A stretch of DNA of 7,115 bases from JBBPZA01 sp038330095 (GTDB lineage: Bacteria > Actinomycetota > Thermoleophilia > Solirubrobacterales > Solirubrobacteraceae), in assembly GCA_038330095.1 (NCBI GenBank), contig JBBQNQ010000119.1:1-7115 (forward strand), read 5' to 3'. How positions within the stretch are numbered: the first letter of the stretch is position 1; each line of letters opens with the position of its first letter. Below the pieces are notes generated by a model. The model had not been told where the DNA came from. It did no database searches and saw only the letters and a list, made by a program, of their open reading frames with translations. Shown in pieces: positions 4,544-7,115 of this stretch. A program made the position numbers and the translations under genes.

Positions 4544-6040
4544 ATGAGCAGCAACCTCGCCTACGTCCTGACCGCCAGCGCGCAGCGCTCTCCCGAGCAC
4601 GTCGCCGTGAAGCTCGGCGACCGTGAACTGAGCTACGCGGCGCTGGACGAGGGCAGTGCGCGAGTTGCCGCTCTCCTGCGCGAGCGCGGCGTAGGGCCGG
4701 GCGAGCGCGTGGGCATCATGCTCCCCAACGTCCCCTACTTCCCGCTCGCCTACTACGGCGTTCTGCGGGCCGGCGCGGTGGTCGTGCCCATGAACGTGCT
4801 CCTGCGCCGGCGCGAGGTGGCGTACTACCTGTCGGACTCCGGAGCCAAGGTCCTCATCGCCTGGCACGACTTCGCGAAGGACGCCGAGGCGGGGGCAGGG
4901 GACGCGGGCGCCGAGTGCATCCTTGTGGAGCCCGGACGCTTCGACGAGCTGGTGGCACGGCACGACCCGCTGCCCGAGGTCGCCGAGCGCGAGGAGGACG
5001 ACACCGCGGTCATCCTCTACACCTCGGGAACCACCGGCAGCCCCAAGGGCGCCGAGCTCACGCACGCGAACCTGCGCCGCAACGCGCAGGCCGGCGTCGG
5101 GTTGTTCAGCCTCACCGAAGGCGACGTGATCTTCGGGGGCCTGCCGCTGTTTCACTCCTTCGGCCAGACCTGCGGGCTCAACGCCGCGATGACCGCGGGG
5201 GTGACCATCACCTTGCTCCCGCGCTTCGATCCCGGCGAGGCGCTGGAGATCGTCCAGCGCGACAAGGTCACGGTGTTCGAGGGCGTACCGACGATGTACG
5301 GGGCGTTGCTCCACCACTCCGGTCGTGAGTCCTTCGACACCTCGTCGCTGCGGGTGTGTGCTTCTGGAGGGGCGTCGCTGCCGGTGGAGCTGCTCAAGGG
5401 CTTCGAGCAGGCCTTCGGGGCCAAGGTGCTCGAGGGCTACGGGCTCTCGGAGACCTCTCCGGTGGCCTCCTTCAACCACCCCGACCGCGAGCGCAAGCCC
5501 GGCTCGATCGGGACGCCGATCGAGGGCGTGGAGATGCGCGTCGTCGACGACGACGGCAAGCCGCTCGCCCAGGGTGAGGTCGGCGAGATCCAGATCCGCG
5601 GCCACAACGTGATGAAGGGCTACTGGGAGCGGCGCGACGCGACGGCCGAGGCGATCTCCGACGATGGGTGGTTCTCCACGGGCGACATGGCACGGGTCGA
5701 CGAGGACGGCTACTTCTTCATCGTCGACCGCAAGAAGGACCTGATCATCCGCGGTGGCTACAACGTCTATCCCCGTGAGGTCGAGGAGGTGCTCTACGAG
5801 CATCCGGCGGTGCGCGAGGCGGCTGTCGTCGGCGTTGCGCACTCCGAGCTGGGCGAGGAGGTCGGCGCGGCGATCGTGCTCAAGGACGGCGAGCAGGTGG
5901 GCGAAGAGGAGCTGCGCGGACACTGCAAGGAGCAGGTCGCCGCCTACAAGTACCCGCGCCGGATCTGGTTCCTCGACGACCTGCCCAAGGGGCCGACCGG
6001 CAAGATCCTCAAGCGCGAGATCCAGCCCCCGGACGCGTGA
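4544..6040 (+). CDS. Long-chain fatty-acid-CoA ligase (AMP-forming, FadD-like)
   Basis: An ANL-superfamily adenylating enzyme: it activates a carboxylic acid with ATP to the acyl-AMP and transfers it to CoA. 498 residues, a normal length for the compact actinobacterial long-chain ligases. Seen in order: P-loop-like motif ILYTSGTTGSPKGAEL with TSGTTG at 160-165; GLPLFHSFGQT, the usual His-containing substrate-side motif; YGLSET at 299-304 (adenine pocket); GWFSTGD at 375-381 with ribose-binding D381; hinge DRKKDLIIRGGYNVYP from D395; and the C-terminal catalytic lysine K487 in GPTGKILKREI. All key residues are intact. The chain length and exact acid cannot be read, and other ANL acids (aryl or polyketide precursors) are possible. 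Its stop is two bases before the next gene, so ligase and reductase are probably co-transcribed and coupled. Confidence 0.92.
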   Translation: MSSNLAYVLTASAQRSPEHVAVKLGDRELSYAALDEGSARVAALLRERGVGPGERVGIMLPNVPYFPLAYYGVLRAGAVVVPMNVLLRRREVAYYLSDSGAKVLIAWHDFAKDAEAGAGDAGAECILVEPGRFDELVARHDPLPEVAEREEDDTAVILYTSGTTGSPKGAELTHANLRRNAQAGVGLFSLTEGDVIFGGLPLFHSFGQTCGLNAAMTAGVTITLLPRFDPGEALEIVQRDKVTVFEGVPTMYGALLHHSGRESFDTSSLRVCASGGASLPVELLKGFEQAFGAKVLEGYGLSETSPVASFNHPDRERKPGSIGTPIEGVEMRVVDDDGKPLAQGEVGEIQIRGHNVMKGYWERRDATAEAISDDGWFSTGDMARVDEDGYFFIVDRKKDLIIRGGYNVYPREVEEVLYEHPAVREAAVVGVAHSELGEEVGAAIVLKDGEQVGEEELRGHCKEQVAAYKYPRRIWFLDDLPKGPTGKILKREIQPPDA

Positions 6041-6042
6041 CC

Positions 6043-7115
6043 ATGGCTTCGGGGCTCACCCTGGTCACCGGGTTTCCGGGCTTCATCGGCCGCCGCCTGG
6101 TCCGCGAGCTGCTCGCCTCGGACCCTGAGACGAGGGTCGTCGCGCTGGTCGAGCAGCGGATGCTCGAGGTGGGCCGCAGCATCGCCGCGGAGATCGACTC
6201 CGGACGGATCGAGGTCCTGGAGGGCGACATCGCGAGCCACCGGCTCGGATTGGGCGAAGCGGACTACGCGCGGCTGGGCTCCGAGCTGCGGCACGTGTTC
6301 CACCTCGCGGCCATCTACAACCTCGCAGTTCCCTTCGAGATCGCCCAGCAGGTCAACGTCGAGGGGACGGGCAACGTTCTCGAGCTGTGCGTAGTCGCGA
6401 AGAACCTCGAGCGGCTGGCCTACATCAGCACCGCCTACGTCGCCGGCACGCGCACCGGAGTGGTCTACGAGCACGAGCTGGTCATGGGCCAGTCCTTCAA
6501 GAACCACTACGAGTCCACGAAGTTCCAGGCCGAGGTGTGGGTGCGCGAGCTGATGGACCGCGTCCCGACTACCATCCTGCGCCCCGCGATCGTCGTCGGC
6601 GACTCGCGCACGGGCGAGACCGAGAAGTTCGACGGCCCCTACTACCTCCTGCGCGCGATCTCGCGCGCCCGGGCGCTGGGCCGATCGTTGCCGCAGTTCG
6701 GCCGCTCCGACGCCGCGTTCAATGTCGTCCCCGTCGACTACGTGGTCGCGGCGATCGCCGCTGCAGCGGGCGACCCGGCGACGCTCGGCGAGACGCTGCA
6801 CCTCGTTGACCCCGACCCGCTCAGCGCGCGCGAGCTCGTCGGGCTGCTCTCGAGCGAATACGCCGGACGCGCGCCGAGGGGACGGGTACCGCCCTCCCTC
6901 GTCGCGGCGTCGCTGCGGTCGAGCACCGTGCGCAAGCTGTTCTCGGGCACCCCGCGGGAGTCGATCGCCTACCTCAACCACCCTGTGGTCTACGACACCC
7001 GCCGGGCGGTCGCGCTGCTGGGGCCGCGCGGGCTGCGCCCGCCGACGTTCTCTGACTACGTCGCCACGATGGTGCGCTTCTTCTCCGAGCACGAGGGCGA
7101 GGCGCGCTTCGTGCC
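6043..7115 (+). CDS. Extended SDR / fatty-acyl-CoA reductase-like oxidoreductase (3' end outside window)
   Basis: NAD(P)-dependent extended short-chain dehydrogenase of the kind related to fatty-acyl-CoA and thioester reductases (NAD_binding_4 type). 357 codons are visible and the frame is still open at the edge. Seen: cofactor motif TGFPGFIG at 9-16; GDIASHRLGL, the usual acidic loop; HLAAIYNLAVPFEIAQQVN with VEGTGNVLEL behind it; YISTAYVAGTRTG from 127 with the catalytic Ser/Thr at 129-130; Y156-x3-K160 in HYESTKFQAE; and LRPAIVVGDSRTGE. The catalytic Tyr and Lys are both present. ATG 6043 follows the ligase stop at 6040 with no strong ribosome site of its own, implying coupling. Beside an acyl-CoA ligase, reduction of acyl-CoA to aldehyde or alcohol is plausible. 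Other SDR substrates (sterol or isoprenoid alcohols, sugars) are not excluded, and the missing C-terminus would help decide. Confidence 0.87.
   Translation, partial: MASGLTLVTGFPGFIGRRLVRELLASDPETRVVALVEQRMLEVGRSIAAEIDSGRIEVLEGDIASHRLGLGEADYARLGSELRHVFHLAAIYNLAVPFEIAQQVNVEGTGNVLELCVVAKNLERLAYISTAYVAGTRTGVVYEHELVMGQSFKNHYESTKFQAEVWVRELMDRVPTTILRPAIVVGDSRTGETEKFDGPYYLLRAISRARALGRSLPQFGRSDAAFNVVPVDYVVAAIAAAAGDPATLGETLHLVDPDPLSARELVGLLSSEYAGRAPRGRVPPSLVAASLRSSTVRKLFSGTPRESIAYLNHPVVYDTRRAVALLGPRGLRPPTFSDYVATMVRFFSEHEGEARFV

Noticed and set aside
4472..5923. Long minus-strand open frame opposite the acyl-CoA ligase
   Set aside because: It is antisense to a fully intact ANL enzyme, has no family features and overlaps the coiled-coil promoter.

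Overview
The window is about 70% G+C by eye, and its proteins look actinobacterial. The SnoaL-like protein starting MSQENVE, the acyl-CoA ligase and the reductase resemble proteins I associate with Thermoleophilia (Solirubrobacterales). That class assignment comes from memory of protein style, not from a search. Every coding region is chromosomal in character. I see no RNA gene, insertion sequence, CRISPR array or phage gene.

Layout. (1) At the left edge a flavin-dependent Baeyer-Villiger-type monooxygenase reads leftward from 1104 and runs off the window. (2) Divergent to it, at 1188-1617, is a SnoaL/NTF2-like gene broken by a one-base frameshift near 1371. The 83 bp between them hold a 7-7-7 inverted repeat and a CRP/GlxR-like half-palindrome. 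(3) A DUF4396 membrane protein (1750-2331) has a near-consensus promoter with a CsoR-type palindrome in its spacer, and the mRNA is probably leaderless. (4) Facing it, two bases away, is a glucosyl-3-phosphoglycerate synthase (gpgS, 3209-2334). (5) Upstream on the same strand is a two-gene coiled-coil operon: an acidic CsbD-like protein (4419-3913) and a basic partner (3912-3283), joined stop-to-start and preceded by a sigmaB/sigmaF-like promoter. (6) Divergent again is a long-chain acyl-CoA ligase (4544-6040), followed after two bases by an extended SDR of the fatty-acyl reductase type (from 6043), which is cut by the right edge.

How the genes may work together. The ligase and reductase look like one transcription unit that activates a fatty acid and then reduces or otherwise modifies the acyl chain. 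The coiled-coil pair together with gpgS could be a stress or osmoprotection group, since glucosylglycerate is a compatible solute and a precursor of methylglucose polysaccharide. The DUF4396 gene looks like a metal- or sulfur-responsive single gene. The most unusual items are the charge-complementary coiled-coil pair under a stress-type promoter, the CsoR-like operator before DUF4396, and GpgS substitutions at positions that matter in the mycobacterial enzyme.
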